Positions 7,088-14,362 of a stretch of 22,096 nt of DNA are shown here, in pieces; the stretch's first letter is position 1; each line of letters opens with the position of its first letter. The translations under genes were made by a program, and so were the position numbers. Location: contig CAZXIY010000019.1 in assembly GCA_964640935.1 (NCBI GenBank), positions 1-22,096 on the forward strand, in the 5' to 3' direction. Source of the DNA: CAZXIY01 sp964640935. GTDB lineage: Archaea; Thermoplasmatota; Thermoplasmata; Methanomassiliicoccales; Methanomethylophilaceae. The notes beneath the pieces were generated by a model that saw only the letters and a program-made list of their open reading frames with translations, searched no databases and was not told the origin of the DNA.

Positions 7088-7912
7088 CTACATCGTGTTG
7101 CTCTCCTCCGCTCTTCTGCTCTCCCTTTCATTCACATATTCGGTCCTTGTCTCCATAGCCACAGATATGCGCTCCACGTCGCAGTTGTAGTATGTGGACG
7201 TTATCATCGGATTCTCGTGCCCGACCATTTTAGAGCACACTTCTATCTTCACGCCGGAATTCAGCGTGTCCGTGATGAACCTCCTTCTGAGCGAGTGGGC
7301 CGTCATCTTGCGTCCCATGCGTTCTCCCATCCTTATCACACGGACGGTGACCGCATGCGGTGTCAGAGGCCTGCCGCGCTTGGTTATCAAAAGATAACCG
7401 CTGTCCCCGTACAGATCTGCGATCTGCCCCCTGGATCCCATATAATCGACGACCGCCTCCATCACGCGTTCCGATATCGGTAACGACCGTATCTTCCCGG
7501 ATCCGTGCCCTTTCCCGCATATGCGTATCCATCCGTCGCGTATGTCGGTCAGACGGACAGAAGCTATCTCGCATGCTCTCATACCTTCGTCCATGGCAAG
7601 TGCCAAGATCACTTTGTTGCATTGATCCGACTCATTGTCGAACAGGTCCAATGCATCGCTGTATTCCGCCCATCTTCTGTTAGGACGCTCCGACGTAGGC
7701 CAGAGGAAATCCATCTCTCTCACCGTCAGATTCCCGGACATGGTCACCATCCATTTCGAGAGTACANNNNNNNNNNNNNNNNNNNNNNNNNNNNNNNNNN
7801 NNNNNNNNNNNNNNNNNNNNNNNNNNNNNNNNNNNNNNNNNNNNNNNNNNNNNNNNNNNNNNNNNNCACTCACCAATGCACCTTCGCTGCCCTCGATGAT
7901 ATTGCAAATCAT
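7088..7912 (-). CDS. Tyrosine recombinase / integrase (XerA-like), interrupted by an assembly gap
   Basis: The C-terminal catalytic domain is complete. The visible catalytic residues are Arg in RACEIASVRL, Lys in GKGHGSGKIRS, HSLRR (His-x-x-Arg), His in GHENP and the Tyr nucleophile in the TSTYYN segment. The N-terminal DNA-binding domain is largely replaced by 100 N (7767-7866), so true length is unknown; only about 15 residues remain before the gap. The start at 7912 is chosen because GGTGAT lies 4 nt upstream; a TTG at 7937-7939 is the alternative. It is the only gene here ending in TAG. It could be a chromosomal dimer-resolution XerA or a remnant of an integrated element; no other mobile gene adjoins it. 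It converges with nadC with a 24-nt gap. Confidence 0.88.
   Translation of the reverse strand: MICNIIEGSEGALVSXXXXXXXXXXXXXXXXXXXXXXXXXXXXXXXXXXVLSKWMVTMSGNLTVREMDFLWPTSERPNRRWAEYSDALDLFDNESDQCNKVILALAMDEGMRACEIASVRLTDIRDGWIRICGKGHGSGKIRSLPISERVMEAVVDYMGSRGQIADLYGDSGYLLITKRGRPLTPHAVTVRVIRMGERMGRKMTAHSLRRRFITDTLNSGVKIEVCSKMVGHENPMITSTYYNCDVERISVAMETRTEYVNERESRRAEESNTM
7767..7866. other. Run of 100 N inside the recombinase gene
   Basis: Exactly 100 unknown bases, the conventional placeholder for an assembly gap of unestimated size. Both flanks are recombinase coding sequence in the same frame across 100 bases. Confidence 0.97.
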
Positions 7913-7921
7913 GTAATCACC

Positions 7922-7999
7922 AATAACCACGAATCGCAATTTCTCTGAAATTACAGACCGTGTTACTTGTTATTGAGAGCCTGGCACATAATAACCACG
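7922..7999. repeat. Pair of direct repeats upstream of the recombinase
   Basis: AATAACCACG occurs at 7922-7931 and again at 7990-7999, 68 nt apart. The second copy abuts the stop codon of the MBL gene and the first lies just upstream of the recombinase start. Related flanking bases (GTTAC) extend the similarity imperfectly. These could be arm-type binding sites of the recombinase, att-like remnants, or chance. Confidence 0.4.
7938..7952. repeat. Inverted repeat AATTTC-N3-GAAATT upstream of the recombinase
   Basis: Perfect 6-bp arms around a 3-nt centre, lying between the two direct repeats and about 26-40 nt upstream of the recombinase ATG. It could be an operator for autoregulation or part of a recombination core, which usually has inverted arms around a 6-8 nt spacer; here the spacer is shorter. 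Confidence 0.4.
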
Positions 8000-8893
8000 T
8001 TACTTTTTCGAATCGTCGGCGTGCTCGCAGCACTCCTTGATCATCATCGGGACCATGTAGCTGTTGTTGAGATCGAATGCTTTTTCCGGCTGACCTTGTC
8101 TGACGACCCCTACATAAAACGTCTTCTTGGTCTCCGCCTTCAGCTCGTCGACGGTCTTCCCTTTCCTGTAGCCGTCGACCACCATCCCCCTGTATCTGTC
8201 GTTCCAGTACAGAGCGTTGGAGATGAACTTCGTACATTCGTCACCATATAACATCCCGTAATGAGGAACGAGGATCTGCTTCGGTGCGAGCTCCTGCTCG
8301 CGGCGTATGAAATCTATGGTCCTGGAATAGCTGACCAGGCAGGCCGGCATGACCGTATCCTCGCCGGTTATGACCCCCATGGTCTCGCAGGTGGCCATGA
8401 ACTTCTCCTCCTCGCACCAGAATGCGATAGAGTCCCAAGTGTGGCCGGGGGCCTCTATGACCTTCAGCTCCATCGGTCCGAAATCGATGACGTCGCCCTC
8501 GCGGACAACGATATCCGTATGGAGCATCTTCATATCGTTCAGGAAGAATTGAGAGCGTCCGTACGTCTTTGCGGCGCTGCGATTGAGGTCACAGATCTTC
8601 CTTATCACCGACGGCTTCTCGAAAACCTCGGCAGCATGCTTCGAGGATACGATCTTGGCATCCTTCCAAGTCCTCTTGCATTTTGATGCCCCCGATACAT
8701 GATCGTAATGCGAATGCGTCAGGAGGATGTAGTCGAGCGGTCTGTTCCCGAGGATGTCCTTGATCCTGCCGACCGTCTCTTTGGCGGTGAATGAGAAACC
8801 GGTATCGATCATGGCGGTCTTGCCCTCGGTAACGATGAGGAACGCTTCGCCCCCTATGACCGAGCCTACGTTATGGACCTCGAATCTTCCCAT
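8000..8893 (-). CDS. MBL-fold metallo-hydrolase (glyoxalase II-like), function unknown
   Basis: A 297-residue metallo-beta-lactamase fold protein. Motif 1 is MIDTG (Asp30), motif 2 HSHYDH (60-65), motif 3 His151 (APGHTWD) and motif 5 His211 (VPHYG). Motif 4, normally an Asp bridging two metals, is read as Glu170 in ATCETMG. The fold hydrolyses thioesters, phosphodiesters or lactones, so the substrate cannot be named. The last ~70 residues form a helical extension after motif 5 with several cysteines and histidines. The ATG at 8893 has GAGG at good spacing and follows PGK by 7 nt, so it is the third gene of the GAPDH-PGK operon. That context hints at a three-carbon or acyl-phosphate related substrate, which is inference. 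Confidence 0.85.
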   Translation of the reverse strand: MGRFEVHNVGSVIGGEAFLIVTEGKTAMIDTGFSFTAKETVGRIKDILGNRPLDYILLTHSHYDHVSGASKCKRTWKDAKIVSSKHAAEVFEKPSVIRKICDLNRSAAKTYGRSQFFLNDMKMLHTDIVVREGDVIDFGPMELKVIEAPGHTWDSIAFWCEEEKFMATCETMGVITGEDTVMPACLVSYSRTIDFIRREQELAPKQILVPHYGMLYGDECTKFISNALYWNDRYRGMVVDGYRKGKTVDELKAETKKTFYVGVVRQGQPEKAFDLNNSYMVPMMIKECCEHADDSKK

Positions 8894-8900
8894 GGTGTCC

Positions 8901-10124
8901 TCAGAGGTTCTTGTACGAATATCTCAACGCATCGATGACGGGCAGTGGCTGACCGAGGAGGAATGTCTCCAACGCCCCGCCCCCGGTGCTGACATACGAG
9001 AACCTGTCCGTAAGATCGAAAGTATCCGCGGCACCGACCGTATGGCCGCCGCCGACGACCGACTGACCTCTCGATTCTATCATAGCGTTCATGATCTCTT
9101 TGGTCCCCAGACCGAATCCGTCCTTCTCGTACATACCTGCCGGGCCGGACATGAACGATGTCCTGGACGACAGCACGACCTTTCTGAACTTCTCGATGGA
9201 ATCGTCGCCGATATCCAATGCTGGTTCGGCCGTCGGCATATCGCCGATGAGGACCGAGACCCTCTTGCCGTCCCTTTCGACGGCCACATCGACCGGCAGA
9301 AGCACACGCTGGCCGTATTTCGACATGATGTCCTTGGCAGCCTGCAGATTCTCCGGCGTCAGCTCATCCTTGAGCACATCCTCGGACGCCTTTCCGATGT
9401 CCACGCCCCTCGCCGTGAGGAACGCATTGCCGGCGAGGCCGACGAGTATGACGGTATCTGCCATCTCCGTGCCGAGCACATGGTCTATCATATCGGACGC
9501 GTCGCCGAACTTTGCCCCGCCGAGAATGAATACCGACGGCCTCCTGGGCTCGTCGAATATCGCCTTCAGAGCGAAGACCTCTTTTGCCATGAGGCGTCCG
9601 GAGGCGGATTTCACCTTTATCGGGAATCCGACCAGAGAGCACTGCGACCTGTGGGCCGCACCGAATGCATCGCAGACGTAGTAATCGATGAGCGGCGACA
9701 GCTGATTGACGATCTCCCCTTCGGAGTGTCCGAACATGTCCAGCTTGGCGGTCTCGGAATCCAATCCCCTCACGTTGCCCAGCAGGAGGACCTCCCCCGG
9801 CTTCAGCGACCTTATGGCCTCTTTCGCCTTATCTCCGATCACGTCTTCCACGTACTTCACGGGGCTGTTGAGGTTCTTGGCCAGCCTCTTGGAGTGCTGT
9901 TCCATCGGAATGAAATCCCATTTGCCTTTCCTGCTCTGGTGGGCGAGTATGACGACTTTCGCTCCTTTTCCCATGAGCTCGCGGACCGTCGGCACAATGC
10001 GTCTGATCCTCGAATCGTTGATTATCTCGAGCGTATCTTTGTCCAGCGGACAGTTGATATCGACTCTAAGAAGGACCGTCCTGTCCTTGAAATTGAAATC
10101 CTCCAAGGTGTGAAAATCCTTCAT
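8901..10124 (-). CDS. pgk: Phosphoglycerate kinase
   Basis: A 407-residue archaeal-type PGK, catalysing reversible phosphate transfer between 1,3-bisphosphoglycerate and ADP. Visible motifs are RVDINCPLD (residues 20-28), the substrate-binding LAHQSRKGKWD region, GNVRGLDSE, DAFGAAHRSQCS, the hinge/nucleotide region GGAKFGDA, and the C-terminal VSTGGGALETFL. Length is normal for archaea. The Glu before NVR is replaced by Gly, a variation from the usual LLENVRF. The ATG at 10124 follows GAPDH by 9 nt with GAGGTAGGATC in front. It is cotranscribed with GAPDH, placing two consecutive steps of the lower glycolytic/gluconeogenic trunk under one promoter. Confidence 0.97.
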   Translation of the reverse strand: MKDFHTLEDFNFKDRTVLLRVDINCPLDKDTLEIINDSRIRRIVPTVRELMGKGAKVVILAHQSRKGKWDFIPMEQHSKRLAKNLNSPVKYVEDVIGDKAKEAIRSLKPGEVLLLGNVRGLDSETAKLDMFGHSEGEIVNQLSPLIDYYVCDAFGAAHRSQCSLVGFPIKVKSASGRLMAKEVFALKAIFDEPRRPSVFILGGAKFGDASDMIDHVLGTEMADTVILVGLAGNAFLTARGVDIGKASEDVLKDELTPENLQAAKDIMSKYGQRVLLPVDVAVERDGKRVSVLIGDMPTAEPALDIGDDSIEKFRKVVLSSRTSFMSGPAGMYEKDGFGLGTKEIMNAMIESRGQSVVGGGHTVGAADTFDLTDRFSYVSTGGGALETFLLGQPLPVIDALRYSYKNL

Positions 10125-10133
10125 GATCCTACC

Positions 10134-11141
10134 TCAGATGCCCATTGCCCTGTCGGTCTTCTCTATGGATTTCAGCGGATCCTCTTCGATCTTGCACATG
10201 GACCTTATGCAGTCCACATTCTCCGGGATCACATCGCTCTCCTGGTTAACGGCCTGATAGTAGTACAGGGTGTTCCCGACGACCTTCACGCCGTCCTCCC
10301 AGACGACTATCTCGAACATGTCGCCGCGTGTCCTCCCCATCTCTCTTGCGAGATCCATTATCTGAGCCGTGGACTTCACGCCGTCGCTGCTCTTGACGAG
10401 CTTCACGCGGGGTGTCCTTCTGAACAGGTCGATCACCTGTTCCGTTGTTACGTCAGAACCGAGCTCTACGACGATCGTGTGCATGTGCATCAGCGTGGTC
10501 GGGACCTTGACGGCCATCGTCTGGACGTCCACCCAGGGCATTACGCTCTGCACATCCGGTCCGTGGTGGGTCGGAAGTTTTACGGACGGTTCGATGGCAT
10601 TTATCGGACCGGCCTTGCTGTCGTTGGGGTCCGCGCTCCTTCTGATGAGCGTAACGAACGCGTGTTTGATCTTGAATTCCCTGTCGAGGGGATAGAGCGT
10701 CCTCAGAAGACCGGTCGTGTTGCATGAGACGACACGGGAGAACTGGGCCCCCCAGGACTCCTTGTAGTTGGCCGCGGCGTTGAACGATATCCCGGTCAGG
10801 CTGTGGTCCTCTCCGCCCTGCCAAATGGCCTTGATGCCCGCTTTGGCGTAATCGGCCTTGTATTTCTCGGACAGTCCGCCCGGCGTGCAGTCGACGATGA
10901 TGTCGACCTTGCCGTACAGGTCATCGATGACCCCGGCGGTCTTTATGCCTGCTTTCTTGAAAGCATCCAGGCTCTCCTGCGGGACGTACAGCGGATATCC
11001 CATGTCGGCGGCCAGCCTGGCCTCGTATGACGGCCTGGTCTTGGTCACTCCTACGATCTCCATGTCATCCTGCTGGTTGACCGCAGTGGCCACTCTTTTG
11101 CCGATTGTACCGTATCCGTTGATTCCGACCTTGACCTTCAT
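10134..11141 (-). CDS. gap: Type II (archaeal) glyceraldehyde-3-phosphate dehydrogenase
   Basis: A 335-residue phosphorylating GAPDH of the archaeal type. The N-terminal NAD(P)-binding motif is VGINGYGTIGKRVA. The catalytic cysteine is Cys140 in VSCNTTG, and the GPDVQSVMPW and TTLMHMHT segments are characteristic of type II enzymes. It interconverts glyceraldehyde 3-phosphate and 1,3-bisphosphoglycerate. The ATG at 11141 is preferred to an upstream ATG at 11177: GAGGAG lies 8 nt before it, the family starts at MKVKVGING, and 11177 falls inside the predicted core promoter. It is the first gene of the GAPDH-PGK-MBL operon. Confidence 0.97.
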   Translation of the reverse strand: MKVKVGINGYGTIGKRVATAVNQQDDMEIVGVTKTRPSYEARLAADMGYPLYVPQESLDAFKKAGIKTAGVIDDLYGKVDIIVDCTPGGLSEKYKADYAKAGIKAIWQGGEDHSLTGISFNAAANYKESWGAQFSRVVSCNTTGLLRTLYPLDREFKIKHAFVTLIRRSADPNDSKAGPINAIEPSVKLPTHHGPDVQSVMPWVDVQTMAVKVPTTLMHMHTIVVELGSDVTTEQVIDLFRRTPRVKLVKSSDGVKSTAQIMDLAREMGRTRGDMFEIVVWEDGVKVVGNTLYYYQAVNQESDVIPENVDCIRSMCKIEEDPLKSIEKTDRAMGI

Positions 11142-11177
11142 AGGATCTGCTCCTCTGTGCGTGTATATCCCTTCCAC

Positions 11178-11187
11178 TAAAATATTT
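11178..11187 (-). promoter_or_regulatory. TATA box of the GAPDH-PGK-MBL operon
   Basis: AAATATTTTA on the minus strand, in the only AT-rich stretch of the 85-nt gap behind the deacetylase gene. The predicted start is near 11157, giving a short leader of about 16 nt that contains the GAGGAG ribosome binding site. Confidence 0.55.
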
Positions 11188-11226
11188 GTTGGGTACGAGG
11201 GGTCATCCTGACGGGGCAGTCAGCAC

Positions 11227-12222
11227 TCAGCTCCCGCGTATGCTCCAAATCCCGGATATGAACTCCTCGTCCTTGCGGACCTCTTTGATGCAGTTGCTGT
11301 GCTCCTTCTTCTCTTCGGAGTACTCCGGCTTTATCGTCCTGCCGCTGAACATGGCGACGACCCCGGCGACGACCTCTGCTGTGGCGCGGAGATGATAGCC
11401 GCCCTCGAGGACGTACGCTATCTTCCCGTTCTTGGATGCCTCGAATATACGCCTGTATACGTCGATGTATCCCTGTGTATTCAGGAACATCTTGGAGTTC
11501 GGATCGCAGTAATGCCCGTCGACACCCATACTGACGACAATGAGCTCTGGGTCGAAGTCCTCGATCAGAGGGAGTATTATCTCGTCGGTCACCTTCATGT
11601 ACGTCTCGTTCCCGGAGCCCTCGGGGATAGGTATGTTGATGTTGTATCCCACGCCCTTGCCGCGGCCGGTGTCCTTCAGGTAGCCGGAGTTCCAGTAGAA
11701 ATTGGCCTCGTGGACCGATATGACCATGACGTCGTCCCTCTCGTAGAAGATCTCCTCCGTGCCGTTACAGTGATGCACGTCCAGATCGACGATCGCCGTC
11801 CTTACGTTGGCATGGTTCACAGCTATGGCGACATTGTTGAGATAGCAGAAACCGCCCATGTGGTCCCTGCCCGCATGGTGGCCCGGCGGCCTCGTGAGAC
11901 CGACGGACGGCTGGCCTTTCAAAGCATAGTCGACCGCAGTGCATGCGACCGACGCCGAGAGCATAGCCAGCTCGTAAGTGTTATCGTGCAGGAACGTGTC
12001 CTGGTCGATAGGATACTCGCCGCCCTTCTTGAGCTTCTCGATATGCTCTTTGGAATGCACCGGGTAAAGATAGTCCTCGGTTATGGGAACGGGTTCGACG
12101 ATGTTCTCCCACAGGCCCTCTTTGACCAGTTTCTTCTTCAGCGTCTTCATCCTGAGAGGCGATTCCGGATGATCGACCCATTGCTTGTACTCTAACAATC
12201 TGTCGCTGTAAACAATAACCAT
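11227..12222 (-). CDS. Histone-deacetylase-family (AcuC/HDAC-like) zinc amidohydrolase
   Basis: A 331-residue arginase/deacetylase-fold enzyme. Zinc ligands Asp148 and His150 (DLDVHHCNGTEE) and Asp235 (GVDGHYCDP) are present, with the catalytic His pair in RPPGHHAGR (115-116) and the transition-state Tyr276 in LEGGY. It should remove acetyl groups from lysine or another acetylated amine; protein, polyamine and acetoin-related substrates occur in the family. The ATG at 12222 starts in the family-typical first strand (MVIVYSD); the open frame continues upstream without homology. There is no clear SD. It stands alone on its strand, divergent from ilvC. Confidence 0.93.
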   Translation of the reverse strand: MVIVYSDRLLEYKQWVDHPESPLRMKTLKKKLVKEGLWENIVEPVPITEDYLYPVHSKEHIEKLKKGGEYPIDQDTFLHDNTYELAMLSASVACTAVDYALKGQPSVGLTRPPGHHAGRDHMGGFCYLNNVAIAVNHANVRTAIVDLDVHHCNGTEEIFYERDDVMVISVHEANFYWNSGYLKDTGRGKGVGYNINIPIPEGSGNETYMKVTDEIILPLIEDFDPELIVVSMGVDGHYCDPNSKMFLNTQGYIDVYRRIFEASKNGKIAYVLEGGYHLRATAEVVAGVVAMFSGRTIKPEYSEEKKEHSNCIKEVRKDEEFISGIWSIRGS

Positions 12223-12255
12223 TGAAACACTGCAGTACGCAATATGGACGAGCGC

Positions 12256-12264
12256 AATAATAAA
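12256..12264 (-). promoter_or_regulatory. Possible TATA box of the deacetylase gene
   Basis: TTTATTATT on the minus strand, 38 nt before the ATG at 12222, predicting a start near 12235 and a leader of about 12 nt. No clear TATA element for the divergent ilvC was found in the remaining 95 bases. Confidence 0.4.
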
Positions 12265-12358
12265 GTGTGCAGTTTCAACACGCAACGCGCATGCATTCCG
12301 ACGTTCCAACCCCAAAGTAGATAGAACCGTCGCACGATGCGGACACAGTGGTTATCAT

Positions 12359-13345
12359 ATGCACATCTACCGCGACAGCGATGTCGACATGAGCATACTC
12401 GAATGCAAGAAGATCGCAGTTCTGGGATACGGTTCGCAGGGAAGGGCACAGGCCCTGTGCTTCCGCGACTCGGGCCTTGATGTCGTCATAGGCGTCAGAA
12501 AAGGAAAATCCTACGACAGAGCCAGAGAGGACGGTATGAGGGTCATGGGCGTGAGCGAGGCCGTCAATGGGGCCGATGTGGTCATGATGCTCCTCCCCGA
12601 CGAGGCTCAGCCGGATATCTTCGAGAACGAGATAAGAGCGAATCTGAAGAAGGGTTCCGCCCTGGAATTCGCCCATGGGTTCTCGATATCATACGGTCTG
12701 ATAGATCCGCCGAAGGACGTGGATGTCATCATGATGGCCCCGAAAGGGCCCGGACCGATGATAAGACGCGTATTCTCGGAAGGGTTCGGCGTCCCGGCCC
12801 TGGTGTGCGTCCATCGGGACGTGACCGGCAACGCAATGAATATCGCGCTGGCACTGGCAAAAGGAATGGGCTGCACACGCCCCGGCGTATTCGAGGCCAC
12901 ATTCACCAACGAAACGAGAACGGACCTATTCGGAGAACAGGCCGTCCTCTGCGGCGGACTGACGGCGATGATCATGGCCGGATTCGACACGCTCGTGAGA
13001 CGCGGATATCCTCCGGAGATGGCTTACTTCGAGGTCCTGCACGAAACGAAACTTGTGACTGACCTTATCAACGAGAGAGGGATAGAAGGCATGTGGAAGG
13101 CCGTGTCCAACACCGCCGAGTTCGGCGGGCTAACGAGAAGGGACAGGGTCATAACCGAAGAATCGAAGAAAGGCATGGAGTCGATACTCGACGACATAGA
13201 GTCGGGCAAATTCAAGGACGAATGGCGTGCCGAATACCGCAACGGTCTGAAGAACATGAAGGCCATGGAGAGCTCTGACGGAAAGACCCAGGTCGAGACC
13301 GTTGGGAAGGAGATCAGAGAGCTGTTCTTCAAAAAGAAGGAATGA
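12359..13345 (+). CDS. ilvC: Ketol-acid reductoisomerase (class I)
   Basis: A 328-residue short-form KARI. It isomerises and reduces acetolactate or acetohydroxybutyrate to dihydroxy acids in valine, leucine and isoleucine synthesis, using Mg2+ and NAD(P)H. The Rossmann motif is GYGSQG (23-28) with a basic Arg/Lys/Ser loop after VIGVRKGKS suited to NADPH. Catalytic His106 (FAHGFSI), the metal-binding TRTDLFGEQ (Asp189, Glu193) and the C-terminal knotted helical domain (YFEVLHE; SNTAEFGG) are all visible. It is separated from other ilv genes in this window. The downstream cyclophilin-like gene begins 4 nt after its stop. Confidence 0.97.
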   Translation: MHIYRDSDVDMSILECKKIAVLGYGSQGRAQALCFRDSGLDVVIGVRKGKSYDRAREDGMRVMGVSEAVNGADVVMMLLPDEAQPDIFENEIRANLKKGSALEFAHGFSISYGLIDPPKDVDVIMMAPKGPGPMIRRVFSEGFGVPALVCVHRDVTGNAMNIALALAKGMGCTRPGVFEATFTNETRTDLFGEQAVLCGGLTAMIMAGFDTLVRRGYPPEMAYFEVLHETKLVTDLINERGIEGMWKAVSNTAEFGGLTRRDRVITEESKKGMESILDDIESGKFKDEWRAEYRNGLKNMKAMESSDGKTQVETVGKEIRELFFKKKE

Positions 13346-13349
13346 TACA

Positions 13350-13727
13350 ATGAGCGGCATCACGATAAGGACGAGGAATTCGATAATCGAGGGAGAACTT
13401 GACAAATCCGATATATCCAATGAGATCTGGCTCAAGCTCCCGTTCTCGAACACGATCAATATGCTCGGGGACGAGATCTACTTCGAATTCCCGCTGGACA
13501 GCAACATGAACGGCGAACGGGCCACCGTGTTCGATGCCGGCGATATCGCATACTGGCCGAAGGTGCAGGCCCTCTGCCTGTTCTTCGGACCGACCCCTCT
13601 GAGCGGCGAGGACGGAAGACCCGTCTCCAGATTCCCTCTGATAAAGATAGGAAAGATGAAGGGCGACTTCAAAGTCCTCGAAACGGCCGGGGATAGGATG
13701 AAGATCACCATCGAGCAGAGTCTCTGA
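13350..13727 (+). CDS. Cyclophilin-like fold protein (TM1367/DUF369-type)
   Basis: A 125-residue protein of the small cyclophilin-like family of archaea and some bacteria. Recognisable segments are GDEIYFEFP, then FDAGDIAYWPKVQALCLFFG followed by PTP, which is the family signature, and a final beta strand MKITIEQ. The fold resembles cyclophilin, but the proline-isomerase catalytic Arg region is not evident, so enzymatic activity is uncertain and no cellular role is established. The ATG at 13350 has AAGGAATGAT before it and follows ilvC by 4 nt, so it is likely cotranscribed. It converges with the M24 peptidase gene with only 2 nt between stop codons. Confidence 0.85.
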   Translation: MSGITIRTRNSIIEGELDKSDISNEIWLKLPFSNTINMLGDEIYFEFPLDSNMNGERATVFDAGDIAYWPKVQALCLFFGPTPLSGEDGRPVSRFPLIKIGKMKGDFKVLETAGDRMKITIEQSL

Positions 13728-13729
13728 CC

Positions 13730-14362
13730 TCACACGACAGTGAACGAATGGTCGTAGGAGGTGAGCCTTCTGCTGCCGTCCTTCGTTACCAGCATCGTAT
13801 CCTCGATGCGTATCCCGCCCAGACCAGGTATGTATATGCCAGGCTCCGCAGAGATGATGTTGCCGGCCTCGAGTGTCTGATCGGATTTCGGATACACGGA
13901 TATGGACTGATGCACGTCCATGCCTATCCCGTGTCCGAAGGAATGTATGAATCTGCCTTTGAACTCCGACGCGTCGATCACATTCCTTGCGGCTATGTCG
14001 ACGTCCTTCGCCTGGGCTCCGGCGCGTATCTCCGCGATCCCGGCCTCCTGTGCTCTCAGGACGGTATCATATGCCCTCTTGAGAACATCCCCGGGATCCC
14101 CGAGGAATATCGTCCTTGTGAGGTCCGCACAGTANNNNNNNNNNNNNNNNNNNNNNNNNNNNNNNNNNNNNNNNNNNNNNNNNNNNNNNNNNNNNNNNNN
14201 NNNNNNNNNNNNNNNNNNNNNNNNNNNNNNNNNNTGCTCTGTGATGTACCAGAATGTAGAATCGAGGAACGGCTCTCCGCCGTTCATTATCACTACTGCG
14301 TCCGCGTCGGCATTGGAGATGAGCCTCTCCGCCCTGCTCTGTCCGCTCATATTCCGACCCAT
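13730..14362 (-). CDS. Xaa-Pro dipeptidase/aminopeptidase (M24), interrupted by an assembly gap
   Basis: Both ends of an M24 metallopeptidase are present. Before the gap are ~42 residues of the creatinase-type N-domain (ending DSTFWYITE). After it comes the pita-bread domain with YCADLTRT (second metal Asp), HSFGHGIGMDVHQ (metal His), AEPGIY and RIEDTM (metal Glu pair). The first metal Asp falls in the 100-N gap (14135-14234). Family proteins need about 180 residues between these segments, so far more than 100 bases must be missing. The enzyme releases residues ahead of proline. The gene overlaps the nadX end. The start could be 14362 (AGGA 4 nt upstream) or 14350 (ATGA overlap with the nadX stop). 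Confidence 0.9.
   Translation of the reverse strand: MGRNMSGQSRAERLISNADADAVVIMNGGEPFLDSTFWYITEXXXXXXXXXXXXXXXXXXXXXXXXXXXXXXXXXXYCADLTRTIFLGDPGDVLKRAYDTVLRAQEAGIAEIRAGAQAKDVDIAARNVIDASEFKGRFIHSFGHGIGMDVHQSISVYPKSDQTLEAGNIISAEPGIYIPGLGGIRIEDTMLVTKDGSRRLTSYDHSFTVV
14135..14234. other. Run of 100 N inside the M24 peptidase gene
   Basis: Exactly 100 unknown bases. The flanking coding segments keep the same frame, but the domain comparison shows that the true missing sequence must be several hundred bases. Confidence 0.97.

Noticed and set aside
7088..7912. A complete provirus or integrated element around the recombinase
   Set aside because: Both neighbours (nadC, MBL hydrolase) are housekeeping-type genes and no capsid, replication or toxin-antitoxin genes adjoin, so only a solitary recombinase can be supported.
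8754..10727. A 657-codon open frame on the plus strand opposite PGK, MBL and GAPDH
   Set aside because: It is antisense to three clearly conserved genes and its translation is rich in Arg/His with no recognisable domain. Long antisense frames arise from the codon bias of this GC-rich genome.
11208..11223. Small hairpin CTGAC-N6-GTCAG after the deacetylase gene
   Set aside because: Five-base arms are weak and expected by chance at this GC content; there is no clear U-tract directly after it, so I did not call a terminator.
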